DNA of 64,000 bases from Tragulus kanchil (GCA_022376925.1 JAIOJX010000032.1:171269979-171333978), one strand, 5' to 3'. Shown: positions 1-11,259, counted from the stretch's first letter. Notes: generated by a model from the letters alone, not told the origin. Made by a program: numbers and translations.

Positions 1-21
1 AGATAAAGATAACTACAACCT

Positions 22-93
22 GGGAACTCCCGGGCTCAATTCATGGTCCAGGAACTAAGATCCCGTAGGTTGTGTGGTGTGGCCAAAAAAAAA
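22..93 (+). mobile_element. SINE fragment, short CHR type
   Basis: The 3' part of a tRNA-derived SINE. The block GGAACTAAGATCCC is followed by a variant TGGTGTGGCC and an A tail. The 5' head is degenerate. Confidence 0.6.
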
Positions 94-198
94 GGTTACT
101 ACAAATTTCTAATGAAAAATTATAGGACAACATGATCTATTCAGAGTTCAGCAGAAAACTGCTGACAGATTATTTCCCATGTAAGATACAGGGGTTGA

Positions 199-449
199 GG
201 GTTTCCCTGGTGGTCCAGTGGATAAGGACACCGCCTTGCAGTGCAAAGGGCGCCGGTTCGATCCCTGGCCTGGGAAGATCCCATGTGCCGTGGACCAATG
301 TGTCCAACTACTGAGCAGGAGCTCTGGAGCACATGCGCCCAGAGCTGGTGCTCTGGCCACTGCGACGGGAGGCCCACACAGGCCAAAGAACAAAGACCGA
401 TGAAAATAGATAAATGAAAGACCAAAAGAAGTGGTCAAAAAAATAAGGG
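199..449 (+). mobile_element. CHR-type SINE with TSD
   Basis: The head reads GGGTTTCCCTGGTGGTCCAG and is followed by a B-box-like GGTTCGATCCC and the body block GGAGGCCCACACAGGCC. The tail is short and A-rich, with no pyrimidine linker. It is flanked by the 10-bp TSD CAGGGGTTGA (189-198 and 450-459), which fixes both ends. Confidence 0.9.
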
Positions 450-1626
450 CAGGGGTTGATATTCCAACTCACATCTTTTTCTAGAAGAAAATTCAGCAGT
501 ATCAAAGAGATATCAAATGTAAATAATGAAACCTGAGAAGTACAAGGAGACACCATGATGATTTTGAAAAAAATAAAACTGGATGCACTAAATATAACCA
601 CAAACCCATAGCCAAAAGGGAAAAGACTAGTATGCTTTCGCATAAAAAATAAAATTTTACCTAGGAAAACCACCATAAGCAAAATCAGAAAACTGACCAA
701 CGGAACTGAACGCAATTCAAATCACAAATTCAAGGCTCATTTTACATAAAAGAGAGCTCCTACAAGTCAGTTAAAAAGAAAGACCAGGGGCTTCCCTGGT
801 GGTCCAGTGGGCAAGGACACCGCTTTGCAGTGCAAGGGGCGCCGGTTCGATCCCTGGCCTGGGAAGATCCCACATGCCGCGGAGTGGCTGGACCCATGTG
901 TCCAATTACCAAGCCGGAGCTCTGGAGCGCGTGCGCCCAGAGCCCGTGCTCTGCGACAACAGAGGCCACCGCGATGGGAGGCCCACACGGGCCAAAGAAC
1001 AAAGATGGATGAAAATAGATAAATGAAAGACCAAAAGAAGTGGTCAAAAAAATAAGGGCAGGGGTTGATATTCCAACTCACATCTTTTTCTAGAAGAAAA
1101 TTCAGCAGTATCAAAGAGATATCAAATGTAAATAATGAAACCTGAGAAGTACAAGGAGACACCATGATGATTTTGAAAAAAATAAAACTGGATGCACTAA
1201 ATATAACCACAAACCCATAGCCAAAAGGGAAAAGACTAGTATGCTTTCGCATAAAAAATAAAATTTTACCTAGGAAAACCACCATAAGCAAAATCAGAAA
1301 ACTGACCAACGGAACTGAACGCAATTCAAATCACAAATTCAAGGCTCATTTTACATAAAAGAGAGCTCCTACAAGTCAGTTAAAAAGAAAGACCAGGGGC
1401 TTCCCTGGTGGTCCAGTGGGCAAGGACACCGCTTTGCAGTGCAAGGGGCGCCGGTTCGATCCCTGGCCTGGGAAGATCCCACATGCCGCGGAGTGGCTGG
1501 ACCCATGTGTCCAATTACCAAGCCGGAGCTCTGGAGCGCGTGCGCCCAGAGCCCGTGCTCTGCGACAACAGAGGCCACCGCGATGGGAGGCCCACACGGG
1601 CCAAAGAACAAAGATGGATGAAAATA
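409..1626. repeat. Tandem duplication 1, 609-bp period
   Basis: Bases about 409-1017 repeat at about 1018-1626 with a constant offset of 609 and almost no mismatch. The breakpoints lie in the homologous 3' parts of two same-strand SINEs (199-449 and the 787/1396 element). This is the only duplication here that fits SINE-SINE recombination cleanly, although a repeat-induced misassembly would look the same. Confidence 0.9.
787..1058 (+). mobile_element. Chimeric CHR-type SINE
   Basis: The 5' part is identical to the SINE at 1396. The 3' part switches to the tail of the SINE at 199-449, ending in AGTGGTCAAAAAAATAAGGG. The switch is at the junction of the 609-bp duplication, so this copy is a product of that event or of the assembly. 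Confidence 0.85.
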
Positions 1627-1721
1627 GACAAATGAAAGACCAATAGAAGTAGCCCGCCTGCTCCCCTCCCTCACCACCCACTCCCCAAATAAATAAATCT
1701 TTAAGAAAAAAAAAAAAAAAA
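1396..1721 (+). mobile_element. CHR-type SINE, long-tail form
   Basis: A complete element: head GGGCTTCCCTGGTGGTCCAG, B box GGTTCGATCCC, body, a C/T-rich linker at about 1651-1687, then AAATAAATAAATCTTTAAG and poly-A. It appears to be the parental copy of the chimeric SINE at 787. No convincing TSD was found. Confidence 0.88.
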
Positions 1722-1724
1722 GAT

Positions 1725-2412
1725 CAACACCATAGTAGAAAAGTGGGTACAGGACATGGACAATTCACAGAAAGTATAAATGACTCTTAAATTTATGAAA
1801 TGATATTTATATCACTTTGCATCTGTCAAATTGGCACAATCAAGTAACAGACAGCACTGTTCCAGGGGTATAAACTGGCATAACCTGTGGAAGATAAGCT
1901 GTGTCCGTTCTACACACGTGCCTTTGATCCAGCAATTCCATTCACAGGAACTTATTCCTCAGATATACTAGCAACACAGCAAGATGATATACGTACAAGG
2001 TTATTAATATTTACTGCAACGTAGCTTGTGACAGTTAAGGACTGGAACCTCGGCCTCCAACCATCATACAATGGGATACTGTGCCGCTGTTCACAGATAA
2101 AGAGCTCTTTACACGGTGACAGAGAATAATCTCCAAACTATGCTTTATAAAACAAACAAAACAGAAAGAAGGTACGAAACAGTGCAGATGCTAAGACTTT
2201 CACTTTTTTTTTTTTAAGGAAGGAGGACTGCATCTGTGATTTTGCATAGAGAACCACAGGCTGCCTCTGGAAATACAAACATGACCTTAATGCTGATTAT
2301 TTCTGGGATGGGGATCAAGGCTAGGGGACAGCCTCGTCTTGTGAAGAGAGACTCTTCACAGCCTGCCATGTGAACTGTGAATCATGTGCCTCTACTACCT
2401 ATTTAAGAAACA
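1725..2412 (+). mobile_element. Ancient L1 3' end
   Basis: Follows the order of old mammalian L1 ORF2 end and 3' UTR. There is an AATTCCATTCACAGGAA-like segment, then CATACAATGGGATACTGTG, then a 3' UTR-like stretch ending in CTACCTATTTAAGAAACAAA. It is full of stops and indels, so it is a dead relic. Confidence 0.65.
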
Positions 2413-2423
2413 AAACATGCCTA

Positions 2424-2622
2424 CGGAATGAAGTGAAGTGAAAGTTGCTCAGGCATGTCCGCCTGTTTGTGACCCATGGACAAGCCATGGAATTCTCCAG
2501 GTAAGAATACAGGAGCGGGTGGCCTTTCCCTGCTTAAGGGGACCTTCCGAACCCAAGGATCGAACCCAGGCCTCCCGCATTGTGGGCAGATTCTTAACCA
2601 TCTCAACCACCAGGGAAACCCA
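2424..2622 (-). mobile_element. Bov-tA SINE
   Basis: Reverse-strand Bov-tA: the tail side carries GTGACCCATGGACAAGCC and the head side ends in CACCAGGGAAACC. The 11-bp TSD AAACATGCCTA / AAATATGCCTA (2413-2423 and 2623-2633) shows insertion into the end of the L1 relic. Confidence 0.85.
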
Positions 2623-2733
2623 AAATATGCCTATGAGAAGTCGTAACACCTATGGTTTTAAGTTTTACTTTATATGGGAGCAGAGCTGATTTACAATGTT
2701 GTGCTAGTTTCAAGTGTGCAGCAGAGTGTTCAC

Positions 2734-2736
<3 letters not shown>

Positions 2737-2764
<28 letters not shown>
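2737..2764. repeat. (CA)n microsatellite
   Basis: About 14 uninterrupted CA units inside the reverse-strand L1 3' UTR, where artiodactyl L1 copies normally carry a TA/TG-rich stretch. Confidence 0.95.
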
Positions 2765-2870
2765 CCCTATTCTTTCCCAGATTCCGTTCCACTTAGGCTG
2801 TTATAAAATAGTGAGCAGAGTTCCCTGTGCTACACCACAGGTCCCTGCTGACTGCTTTACACACAGCAGT

Positions 2871-3075
2871 GCTCCCCGGCGGCTCAGACGGTAAAGAATC
2901 TGCCCACAACGTGGGAGCCCGGGGTCCAGTCCTTGAACTGGGCAGCCCCCCTGCAGAAGGGAATGGCAACCCACTCCAGTGTTCTTGCCTGGAGGACCCC
3001 GTGGACAGCAGCAGGGCGGGCTGCGGTGCAAGGGCTGGCAAGAGAGTCGGACAGGACTGAGCAACGAAGCGCACA
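2871..3075 (+). mobile_element. Bov-tA SINE
   Basis: The head CGGCTCAGACGGTAAAGAAT is followed by GGGAATGGCAACCCACTCC and ends near GTCGGACAGGACTGAGCAAC. It is inserted in the L1 3' region. Confidence 0.85.
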
Positions 3076-3499
3076 GTGTGTGTGCCACTCACCCTCCTCC
3101 CCGCCGCTGCCCTTCGGTAACCGTTGCTTTCTGTCCTAAGTCTGTAAGTCTGTTTCTGTGTTGTAAATCATTTGCACCATTTTGTGTAGACTCTACATAT
3201 GCATGAAACACATGCATTTGTCTTTCCGACTCACTTCTCTTAGTATGGCAACCTCCAGACACTCCTATGCTGCTGCAAGTGGCATTCTTTCCCTCCTGTA
3301 AGGACTCCCTGGCTGAGTCCTGTTCCCCTGGATGTATGTAAGGCTACATACACAGCTCTGTCCACTCGACTGCTGATGGACAGACTGCCTGCACGTCCTA
3401 GCTGCTGTCCACAGTGCTACTATCAACACTGGGATGATAATACCTATGTTCTAAGTGAAGATTTTTCTAAGTTACTTGAGAAAATAAATCCCTTTCACT

Positions 3500-3880
3500 A
3501 CCCACTCAGCATCTATTGCGCTCTACATGCACCAAGCGCTGTTTTAGGCACTGGGTTTCAGCAGCAAGAGAGAGAAACCCCTCCTCTCATCCACAAACAT
3601 CAAATGAGGACCCGAGAGAGGAAGCGCCATGAAGAAAGTTCAGACAGGAAAGGGGCGTGTGGAGGCGGAGGCGGAACGGTGATCACAGAGCCTTTCTGGG
3701 TGGAGGCAACAGACAGGTGTTCTGAAAGGAACAAACCGCGCAGGGATGTGAAGACAAGAAGGAACTGGCCCTGTGGCTGCCCGAGGCCAAGGACTGCTGT
3801 CAGAAGGAGCAGCACGCACCAGGGCCCTGGGGTGGAACGGCACCTCTTCGAGGAGCAGACTGGGAGGAGCGAGAGATGGG
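3500..3880 (-). mobile_element. L2 relic
   Basis: The series GCGCTGTTTTAGGCACTGGG, then CCTCCTCTCATCCACAAACA, then GGGCCCTGGGGTGGAACGGC matches the complementary strand of a LINE-2 3' region. Highly decayed; boundaries and subfamily are uncertain. Confidence 0.45.
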
Positions 3881-4700
3881 GCGGAAGACCTCCTGCGGGT
3901 GGGGGAGGAGGAGGGACCAGGTCCCAACAAGGAACGACGCGCCTGCTCCAAGTGACCTGGAAAAGCCTTAGACATGTTTCAACAGTGGAGAAGTGTGTTC
4001 TGACCTATACTATTAAAAGCCTGCACTGGCTGCCATCGAAACAAGAGACTGTATGAGGCAAGGGTGACGGAGGGTGCCCACGAGAGCCCAGTGGAACAAC
4101 ACACAGGAGAGGCGCCGCTTCCCTGAACTCGGAAGGCAGTCGTGGGATGGGACGTTATCAGGTTCTGGATACAGTTTACTTACGGAAGGTTTGGAAGCAG
4201 ACTGAGACAAAGAAGTCACAGGTGACTCCAAAGTATTTAGCTCAAGCAACTTTTTACCACAGTCTTAATAGGATCATTCCTCACACAAAGCTCAACTACT
4301 CTAAAATGGGTTATAAATACCATCAACAAAAAGCAGTGTGCATCCGCACACAGAACAGAATACACACTCCTAAGTACATTCTGTAAACACTGAATGAGCA
4401 TTTATACGGCACCTGACATAATATTAGGTATTAGAAAACTAAATTATGCTTAAAATGTATAATTGGACACCTAAAAGAGGACTGGGAGGACAAACCCCAA
4501 TATATTAACAATGAGATAGGGAATTTTTTTCTTATTTGAAATTTTCAAATTTTCTACCATAATCATGCCTTACTTTTAACTCTGAGGGGGGAAAAAATCT
4601 TTCCTTTTTACTGCTGCCAATGAAGGAAAAAATCCTAGAGGACAAACTTATTAGTAATTTGAATGATCAGCAGACTTTCCTTCTAAGAAAACCTTTTAGA
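3881..4700. other. No recognisable element
   Basis: Unique-looking, moderately AT-rich intronic DNA. No conserved open frame, exon-like block or known repeat was recognised. Confidence 0.5.
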
Positions 4701-4978
4701 GACTTCCCTGGTGGTCTAGTGCTTAAAGCACCCACCTACCAGTGCAGGGAACATGGGTTTGATACCTGGTCTGGGAAAATTCCACACGCCACGGAACAAC
4801 AAAGTCCATGCACCACAACCACGAAGGCCACGTGCGAGAGCCCTGCTCCACGACAAGAGAAGCCACTGCCATGAGAAGTCCGCACACTGCAACCAGAGAG
4901 CAGTCTCCACTCACTCAACCAGAGAAACGCCTGCGCGCAGCGCTGAGGACCCAGCGCAGCCAAGACAAAGAGCAGAAT
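4701..4978 (+). mobile_element. Older CHR-type SINE
   Basis: The head is GACTTCCCTGGTGGTCTAG. The body has the CACCACAACCACGAAGGCC and GAGGACCCAGCGCAGCC blocks of the long older CHR form. It is more diverged than the 1396-type elements. Confidence 0.8.
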
Positions 4979-5249
4979 AACCTTAAACAACACCTTGTGC
5001 GCTGAACAGGACTCTCAGGGTTCTTTCCTGCCTCTGCCTCCCGGTGCTCAGGTAAGGCGTGGGGGTTGGAGAGGCAGACAGCGATGAGTTAGTGAGACAG
5101 TGCAGCCTGCTGTTCCTTAAACATATCTCACTCTGAATGTGAGGAGCACCTTCAGAGTGTTTAACTAAATGCCAACTACACACAAGACAGTATGCTGACC
5201 ACCATCCACCCTCCGTCCATACACACATGACGATCACTTACACATTTAT

Positions 5250-5720
5250 CCAATCATTCAAACATTTGTAGAGTGCCTATAATGCATCAAAGGTACTGAG
5301 CTAGACATGGGGGTTCAGGAATGAATTAAATAAAATCAGCCCCCTGAGCTCGCAATCTAGTTTATGTGGCGGGGAGAAAAGGGACATTAAATTTCAAGCT
5401 CAAAATTTTTTTTAAACAATTGTGCTGGAAAGATGCCCTGGCAGAGGACGACAGAAGTCCCGGCCTAGCCAGGTGCCAGGGCAGAAGACCTGGGAGAAAA
5501 GGACGTGGGTGTTAAGACTAGAGGAGGAGGAATTAACAGGCCAAGGGTCAGGGAGGGGAAGCATTCCATGCAAAGGAAACCAGCACATGGGAAGAATCTG
5601 TGGCAAGAAGGTAACGTTGGTCCGAAGAATTAAAAAGCATGCCAGAGAGTCAGAAAGACACCGTACAGGGGAGAGAGGATGATGAGGTAAGCCAGAGCCG
5701 GCTCACGCGGGGACCAGCGG
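5250..5720 (-). mobile_element. L2 relic
   Basis: ACATTTGTAGAGTGCCTATA, then GGTACTGAGCTAGACATGGG, then GCATTCCATGCAAAGGAAAC follow the reverse complement of an L2 3' region. Part of it is inside tandem duplication 2. Confidence 0.45.
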
Positions 5721-5900
5721 GCCATGTTAATACTTCTGTTTTTTCATTACAAGCAACAAGACCCACTGAACACAGTTTAACAGAAAGATTTTAAGCCTGG
5801 GAGCAACACTCAGATTTACATTTTTGAAGAACACTTGGGACTTGGGCTCCTGTGTGAGAATAAACCAGAGGGGAGGGAGAGCAGAGCAGAGCAGCAGTCA

Positions 5901-6012
5901 GGGCCTCCCTGGCCAGGGAAGCGCGGTCCAGTGGTTAAGACCCCATGCTGGCCCCGCAGGGAGTGCTGGTGAGAACTAAGACCCCACGTGCCCTGCGGGG
6001 CAGGCCCCACTC
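5901..6012 (+). mobile_element. Short CHR-type SINE
   Basis: GGGCCTCCCTGGCC head with an internal GGTCCAGTGGTTAAGACCCC and GAACTAAGACCCCACGTG. The body is rearranged. It is duplicated at about 7008-7118 in tandem duplication 2. Confidence 0.6.
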
Positions 6013-6253
6013 CCAAATCAAACAGACCCGTCAGAAGGCTGCATGGTGCCCAGGTGAGATTAGCGAAGGCGATGAAAACAGATGTCCTCCAGACCTATTC
6101 TAGAGATGAAACCAACAGGAATTTCTGACAGAGTGAAAACAGGTGGAGCGAGGAGGGAGCGAGAAGAAAGTGTCACAGCAACGATGAAACAGGAAACAAC
6201 TAAACGACCAAAACATCAGAAACACAAGTGTACATTAAAAAGATGAAAATAAG

Positions 6254-6454
6254 GGACAGGAAGACATTCCATGCCAATGTTAACAAAAATAAACCGACTT
6301 TCCAACTCTCAAAACAGAATTTTGGAAACAGAATTTCCATTCCTGCAAACAGAATATCACAGTGATGATAACAACACACACCTATCAGAAATTAATAAGG
6401 CACTCATGAGAACTGTAAATATACGAACAATGTGACCAGCATTAAAAACTTCAT
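6254..6454 (+). mobile_element. L1 ORF2 relic (duplicate copy)
   Basis: CATTCCATGCCAATGTTAAC and the following A-rich stretch match the early part of old L1 ORF2. It is the duplication-2 twin of the start of the relic at 7361. Confidence 0.45.
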
Positions 6455-6577
6455 GAGGGGCTTCCCTGGTGGTCCAGTGGGTAAGGACACCGTTCTGCAG
6501 TGCAAGGGGCGCCAGTTCGATCCCTGGCCTGGGAAGATCCCACGTGCGCGGAGCCGCTGGACCGATGTGTCCAATCA
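6455..6577 (+). mobile_element. CHR-type SINE, truncated at junction
   Basis: Only the first 120 bp are present. The element breaks off exactly at the junction of tandem duplication 2, and the complete twin is at 7564-7886. Confidence 0.88.
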
Positions 6578-7563
6578 ACCAGAGGTGCCAGGGCAGAAGA
6601 CCTGGGAGAAAAGGACGTTTAAGACTAGAGGAGGAGGAATTAACAGGCCAAGGGTCAGGGAGGGGAAGCATTCCATGCAAAGGAAACCAGCACATGGGAA
6701 GAATCTGTGGCAAGAAGGTAACGTTGGTCCGAAGAATTAAAAAGCATGCCAGAGAGTCAGAAAGACACCGTACAGGGGAGAGAGGATGATGAGGTAAGCC
6801 AGAGCCGGCTCACGCGGGGACCAGCGGGCCATGTTAATACTTCTGTTTTTTCATTACAAGCAACAAGACCCACTGAACACAGTTTAACAGAAAGATTTTA
6901 AGCCTGGGAGCAACACTCAGATTTACATTTTTGAAGAACACTTGGGACTTGGGCTCCTGTGTGAGAATAAACCAGAGGGGAGGGAGAGCAGAGCAGAGCA
7001 GCAGTCAGGGCCTCCCTGGCCAGGGAAGCGCGGTCCAGTGGTTAAGACCCCATGCTGGCCCCGCAGGGAGTGCTGGTGAGAACTAAGACCCCACGTGCCC
7101 TGCGGGGCAGGCCCCACTCCAAGTCAAACAGACCCGTCAGAAGGCTGCATGGTGCCCAGGTGAGATTAGCGAAGGCGATGAAAACAGATGTCCTCCAGAC
7201 CTATTCTAGAGATGAAACCAACAGGAATTTCTGACAGAGTGAAAACAGGTGGAGCGAGGAGGGAGCGAGAAGAAAGTGTCACAGCAACGATGAAACAGGA
7301 AACAACTAAACGACCAAAACATCAGAAACACAAGTGTACATTAAAAAGATGAAAATAAGGGACAGGAAGACATTCCATGCCAATGTTAACAAAAATAAAC
7401 CGACTTTCCAACTCTCAAAACAGAATTTTGGAAACAGAATTTCCATTCCTGCAAACAGAATATCACAGTGATGATAACAACACACACCTATCAGAAATTA
7501 ATAAGGCACTCATGAGAACTGTAAATATACGAACAATGTGACCAGCATTAAAAACTTCATGAG

Positions 7564-7886
7564 GGGCTTCCCTGGTGGTCCAGTGGGTAAGGACACCGTT
7601 CTGCAGTGCAAGGGGCGCCAGTTCGATCCCTGGCCTGGGAAGATCCCACGTGCCGCGGAGCCGCTGGACCGATGTGTCCAATCACCGAGCCGGAGCTCTG
7701 GAGCGCATGTGCCCAGAGCCGGCGCTCTGCGACGACAGAGGCCACCACGATGGGAGGCCCACACGGGCCAAAGAACAAAGATGGATGAAATTAGACAAAT
7801 GAAAGACCGATAAGAGTGGCCCGTCCACCCCCCTCCCTCCCCACCTCCGCCAAAATAAATAAATGAATAAATGTTTAAAAAAAAAA
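7564..7886 (+). mobile_element. CHR-type SINE, long-tail form
   Basis: A complete element with head, GGTTCGATCCC-like B box (one mismatch in the copy, AGTTCGATCCC), C/T-rich linker, AAATAAATAAATGAATAAATG and poly-A. It lies within the L1 relic. Confidence 0.9.
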
Positions 7887-8040
7887 CAACAACTTTATCA
7901 GACACAAATATAGAACTATGCTACCCTGAGTCTAACAGAGAATATACATTCTTGTAAAAATACACAGAACATTTTAACTAGGTTACAAGGAAAAAGATCA
8001 CTACATTTCAAGTAACTGATACAAATAAAATATATTCTAT

Positions 8041-8296
8041 GGGACTTCCCTGGTGGTCCAGTGGGTGAAGAGTCCCCCTTGCAGAGCAAGGGGCGCCAGT
8101 TCAGTCCCGGGCCAGAAAGATCCCACCTGCCACGGAGCAGCTGGGCCTGTGAGTCCAATTACAAGCCAGCACTCTCGAGAACATGCGCCCATAGCCAGTG
8201 CTCTGCAATGAGAGAGGCCACTGCGATGGGAGGCCCACACAGGCCAAAGAACAAAGACGGATGAAAATAAATGAAAAAGCAATAAGAGGCCAAAAA

Positions 8297-8338
<42 letters not shown>
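8041..8338 (+). mobile_element. CHR-type SINE, short-tail form, with TSD
   Basis: Head GGGACTTCCCTGGTGGTCC; the tail AAGAGGCCAAAAATTAAAAA has no C/T linker. The TSD TATATTCTAT (8031-8040 and 8339-8348) is embedded in the TA repeat on the right side. Confidence 0.9.

Positions 8339-8343
<5 letters not shown>
8316..8343. repeat. (TA)n microsatellite
   Basis: About 14 TA units between the poly-A tail of the SINE and its 3' TSD. It probably grew from the TATA within the duplicated target site. Confidence 0.95.
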
Positions 8344-8670
8344 TCTATGACCATGCCATGAAAATAAGTTAATCAGTAACAAAACTAAACACCATGAGTA
8401 GAAACTTAAAAATACCGTTTTAGAAATTCAGGGTTCCAGAGGAAATAAAAATGAAAATAACAAAACATTCAGGTCTTAGTGACAATGCTATCAGCACACA
8501 CGTTAACATGTGGCGACTGCTGACGTAATGCTTAGGAGGGAATTTCAAAGCCTTGAGTACACCATTAATAAGCAAGAGAGGCTAACAACCTAAAAGAAAA
8601 CAAAGGAAGTAAAGCTAACATATTATTAGTAGAAAAACAGAAAACAAAGAAATTCTGTGATTCTGTGAAG

Positions 8671-10828
8671 CTAAATTTTAATTGACAAACTCTTACAAGG
8701 CTGTTCAAGAAAAAAGTGAAACCTGGAGGCCTGCAGCTCCAGCTGGTGACCGTGGCCAGGGCCGCCTAAGACAGGCAGAAACACGGGCACCCGGGGCTCC
8801 GGAGCAGGTCCCCGCTCTGCAGAGGGGCCCGCTCCACCCAGGGACGGCCACATCCATGATGACAGACAGACGGTGTGGGAAGCTGGAGAAGGAGGCGCTA
8901 CCAAGGGGGAGCCCCCGGAGTGCACAGTGACAAGGACGGAGCGAGGCTGGAGCGCAGGGAGTTAAGCGTTTTTTTTTTACTGTAAGCTTTAATTGCCCTA
9001 ACAAACGGATTCGTGCTTCCTGGGAAATACCCACTGGATTAATTTGTTGCAATAAATACTTTTTTCCCTTTTGGGGGGGGTGGGAAAAGGCATAAACAAT
9101 TTTAGGAACAAAAGACAGAGGAGTGCCTGTAGTCCGTATCATGAGAGTAAGAAAAACTAAGGGAACAGGACTGGCCCTAGGGAGACCCACTAAAGACAGG
9201 AAGAGTAGAAGGAACGGACAAAGTTCGTGAAGCGGGGGGCAGAGCGGCGTGGGCCAGAGAAGAAACAAAGTCAAGGTTAAAGCATCCTGCACGGCAAGGA
9301 GGGCTTCAGTAAAGAGAAAACGATCAACGGTGTCCAGAGCTGCTGCGGGCTGGAGGCGGCCTGGGCGGCGTGGCGCCCAGTGGTCTGGGCGGGCGGTGCT
9401 GAGTAACCGGTATCCTGGAGAAAGCAGAGAACGGGAGCCAAGGTCACACTGAAGCGGAAGGAGCGCTGTTTCTAACTGATCACTGATTCTAGAGCCAAAG
9501 CTGTCTCAGCTGATGACCAGACTCAGAGCGTCCCTGTGGAAGAGAGGGCCCGAAGTCGCTGGAGGTGGTCACATAAGACCACCAGGCAAGGCGCCCGTGC
9601 TGGACGGGTGAAGCCGCGGACCGGAAACCCCCGGGACGGCGGGGAGAATGGAGTGGAGAGGAAGCCTGTGAGGCAGGCACCGAGGTGTTCAGCAAGCACA
9701 GACGGCGAGGAGGGCAGCTCGCAGCCGTGAGGAAGATAAAAAGAACGTGATCGTGGCTAAATTTTAATTGACAAACTCTTACAAGGCTGTTCAAGAAAAA
9801 AGTGAAACCTGGAGGCCTGCAGCTCCAGCTGGTGACCGTGGCCAGGGCCGCCTAAGACAGGCAGAAACACGGGCACCCGGGGCTCCGGAGCAGGTCCCCG
9901 CTCTGCAGAGGGGCCCGCTCCACCCAGGGACGGCCACATCCATGATGACAGACAGACGGTGTGGGAAGCTGGAGAAGGAGGCGCTACCAAGGGGGAGCCC
10001 CCGGAGTGCACAGTGACAAGGACGGAGCGAGGCTGGAGCGCAGGGAGTTAAGCGTTTTTTTTTTACTGTAAGCTTTAATTGCCCTAACAAACGGATTCGT
10101 GCTTCCTGGGAAATACCCACTGGATTAATTTGTTGCAATAAATACTTTTTCCTTTGGGGGGTGGTGGGAAAAGGCATAAACAATTTTAGGAACAAAAGAC
10201 AGAGGAGTGCCTGTAGTCCGTATCATGAGAGTAAGAAAAACTAAGGGAACAGGACTGGCCCTAGGGAGACCCACTAAAGACAGGAAGAGTAGAAGGAACG
10301 GACAAAGTTCGTGAAGCGGGGGGCAGAGCGGCGTGGGCCAGAGAAGAAACAAAGTCAAGGTTAAAGCATCCTGCACGGCAAGGAGGGCTTCAGTAAAGAG
10401 AAAACGATCAACGGTGTCCAGAGCTGCTGCGGGCTGGAGGCGGCCTGGGGCGGCGTGGCGCCCAGTGGTCTGGGCGGGCGGTGCTGAGTAACCGGTATCC
10501 TGGAGAAAGCAGAGAAGCGGGAGCCAAGGTCACACTGAAGCGGAAGGAGCGCTGTTTCTAACTGATCACTGATTCTAGAGCCAAAGCTGTCTCAGCTGAT
10601 GACCAGACTCAGAGCGTCCCTGTGGAAGAGAGGGCCCGAAGTCGCTGGAGGTGGTCACATAAGACCACCAGGCAAGGCGCCCGTGCTGGACGGGTGAAGC
10701 CGCGGACCGGAAACCCCCGGGACGGCGGGGAGAATGGAGTGGAGAGGAAGCCTGTGAGGCAGGCACCGAGGTGTTCAGCAAGCACAGACGGCGAGGAGGG
10801 CAGCTCGCAGCCGTGAGGAAGATAAAAA
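8671..10828. repeat. Tandem duplication 3, 1086-bp period
   Basis: Copy 1 (8671-9742) recurs at 9757-10828 with 14 bp of unrelated filler between. Internal differences are homopolymer indels, such as the C/T and G runs near 9061 and 10147, plus a few single-base indels. Confidence 0.93.
8700..9740. other. No recognisable element
   Basis: GC-rich, CpG-containing intronic DNA, repeated at 9786-10826. Open frames exist on both strands but none resembles a known protein or has exon-like borders. Confidence 0.5.
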
Positions 10829-11017
10829 GGCGGCATGCGTCTCAGGGCTCCTCCAGAGGAGGCCAGGAGGAGTGGCAGCTGGACGCACACCAGTCCACAG
10901 CCGGCTGCGCGACGCAGGCGCACGGACTCGGCGGAGCCGTTCCAGCCCTGGCCGGCTGGACCTGGGCCCCAGTGACTGAGCTCTCCGGGAGCACACGCTG
11001 CGGCCCCACCGCGGGCG

Positions 11018-11224
11018 AACCGCTCAGTCGTGTCCGACGTTCGCGACTCCACGGGCTCTAATGTAAGCCCCGCAGGCTCCTCTGTCCACGGGAGTCTCCA
11101 GGCAAGAGCACTAGAGTGGGCTGCCGTTTCCTCCTCCCGCGGATCTTCCTGACCCAGGGACCGACCCTGCAGGTCTGCTGCACTGCAGACCAATTCTTTA
11201 CTATCTGAGCCATATCAACCACCA
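11018..11224 (-). mobile_element. Bov-tA SINE
   Basis: CGCTCAGTCGTGTCCGACG at the left and the degenerate tRNA-like head, ending in TCAACCACCAAG, at the right are diagnostic of a reverse-strand Bov-tA. Confidence 0.85.
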
Positions 11225-11259
11225 AGTATTAATTAGCTGAGCTGATATCGCCCTCAGTC

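Larger units (their letters stand above)
2655..3450 (-). mobile_element. L1 3' region, interrupted
   Basis: Reverse complement of an artiodactyl L1 3' UTR, recognisable by GCTGATTTACAATGTTGTGC and AGAGTTCCCTGTGCTACAC. A Bov-tA at 2871-3075 splits it, and L1-like sequence resumes with CTGTTTCTGTGTTGTAAATC. The distal boundary is approximate. Confidence 0.6.
5466..7686. repeat. Tandem duplication 2, about 1.11-kb period
   Basis: Copy 1 is about 5466-6577 and copy 2 about 6578-7686, with offset 1106-1112. Copy 1 stops inside a SINE with small errors just before the junction: CGTGCGCGG for CGTGCCGCGG, and CAATCAACCAG for CAATCACCGAG. The start of copy 2 has lost GGGTG. Errors at the ends look like contig ends. 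Confidence 0.92.
7361..8640 (+). mobile_element. L1 ORF2 relic, interrupted by two SINEs
   Basis: Decayed L1 ORF2 text in the correct order: 7361-7563, 7887-8040 (AGAGAATATACATTCTTG) and 8349-8640 (GGGAATTTCAAAGCCTTGAG). SINEs at 7564-7886 and 8041-8338 interrupt it. No open frame survives. Confidence 0.55.

Noticed and set aside
3376..4056. 226-codon plus-strand open frame
   Set aside because: It lies over an L2 relic and unique intron, has no known domain and no exon-like borders.
8671..10828. A repeated open frame of about 80-195 codons as a new duplicated gene
   Set aside because: The frame appears in both twins only because the DNA is duplicated. Homopolymer differences shift the longer frame, and no protein similarity was recognised.
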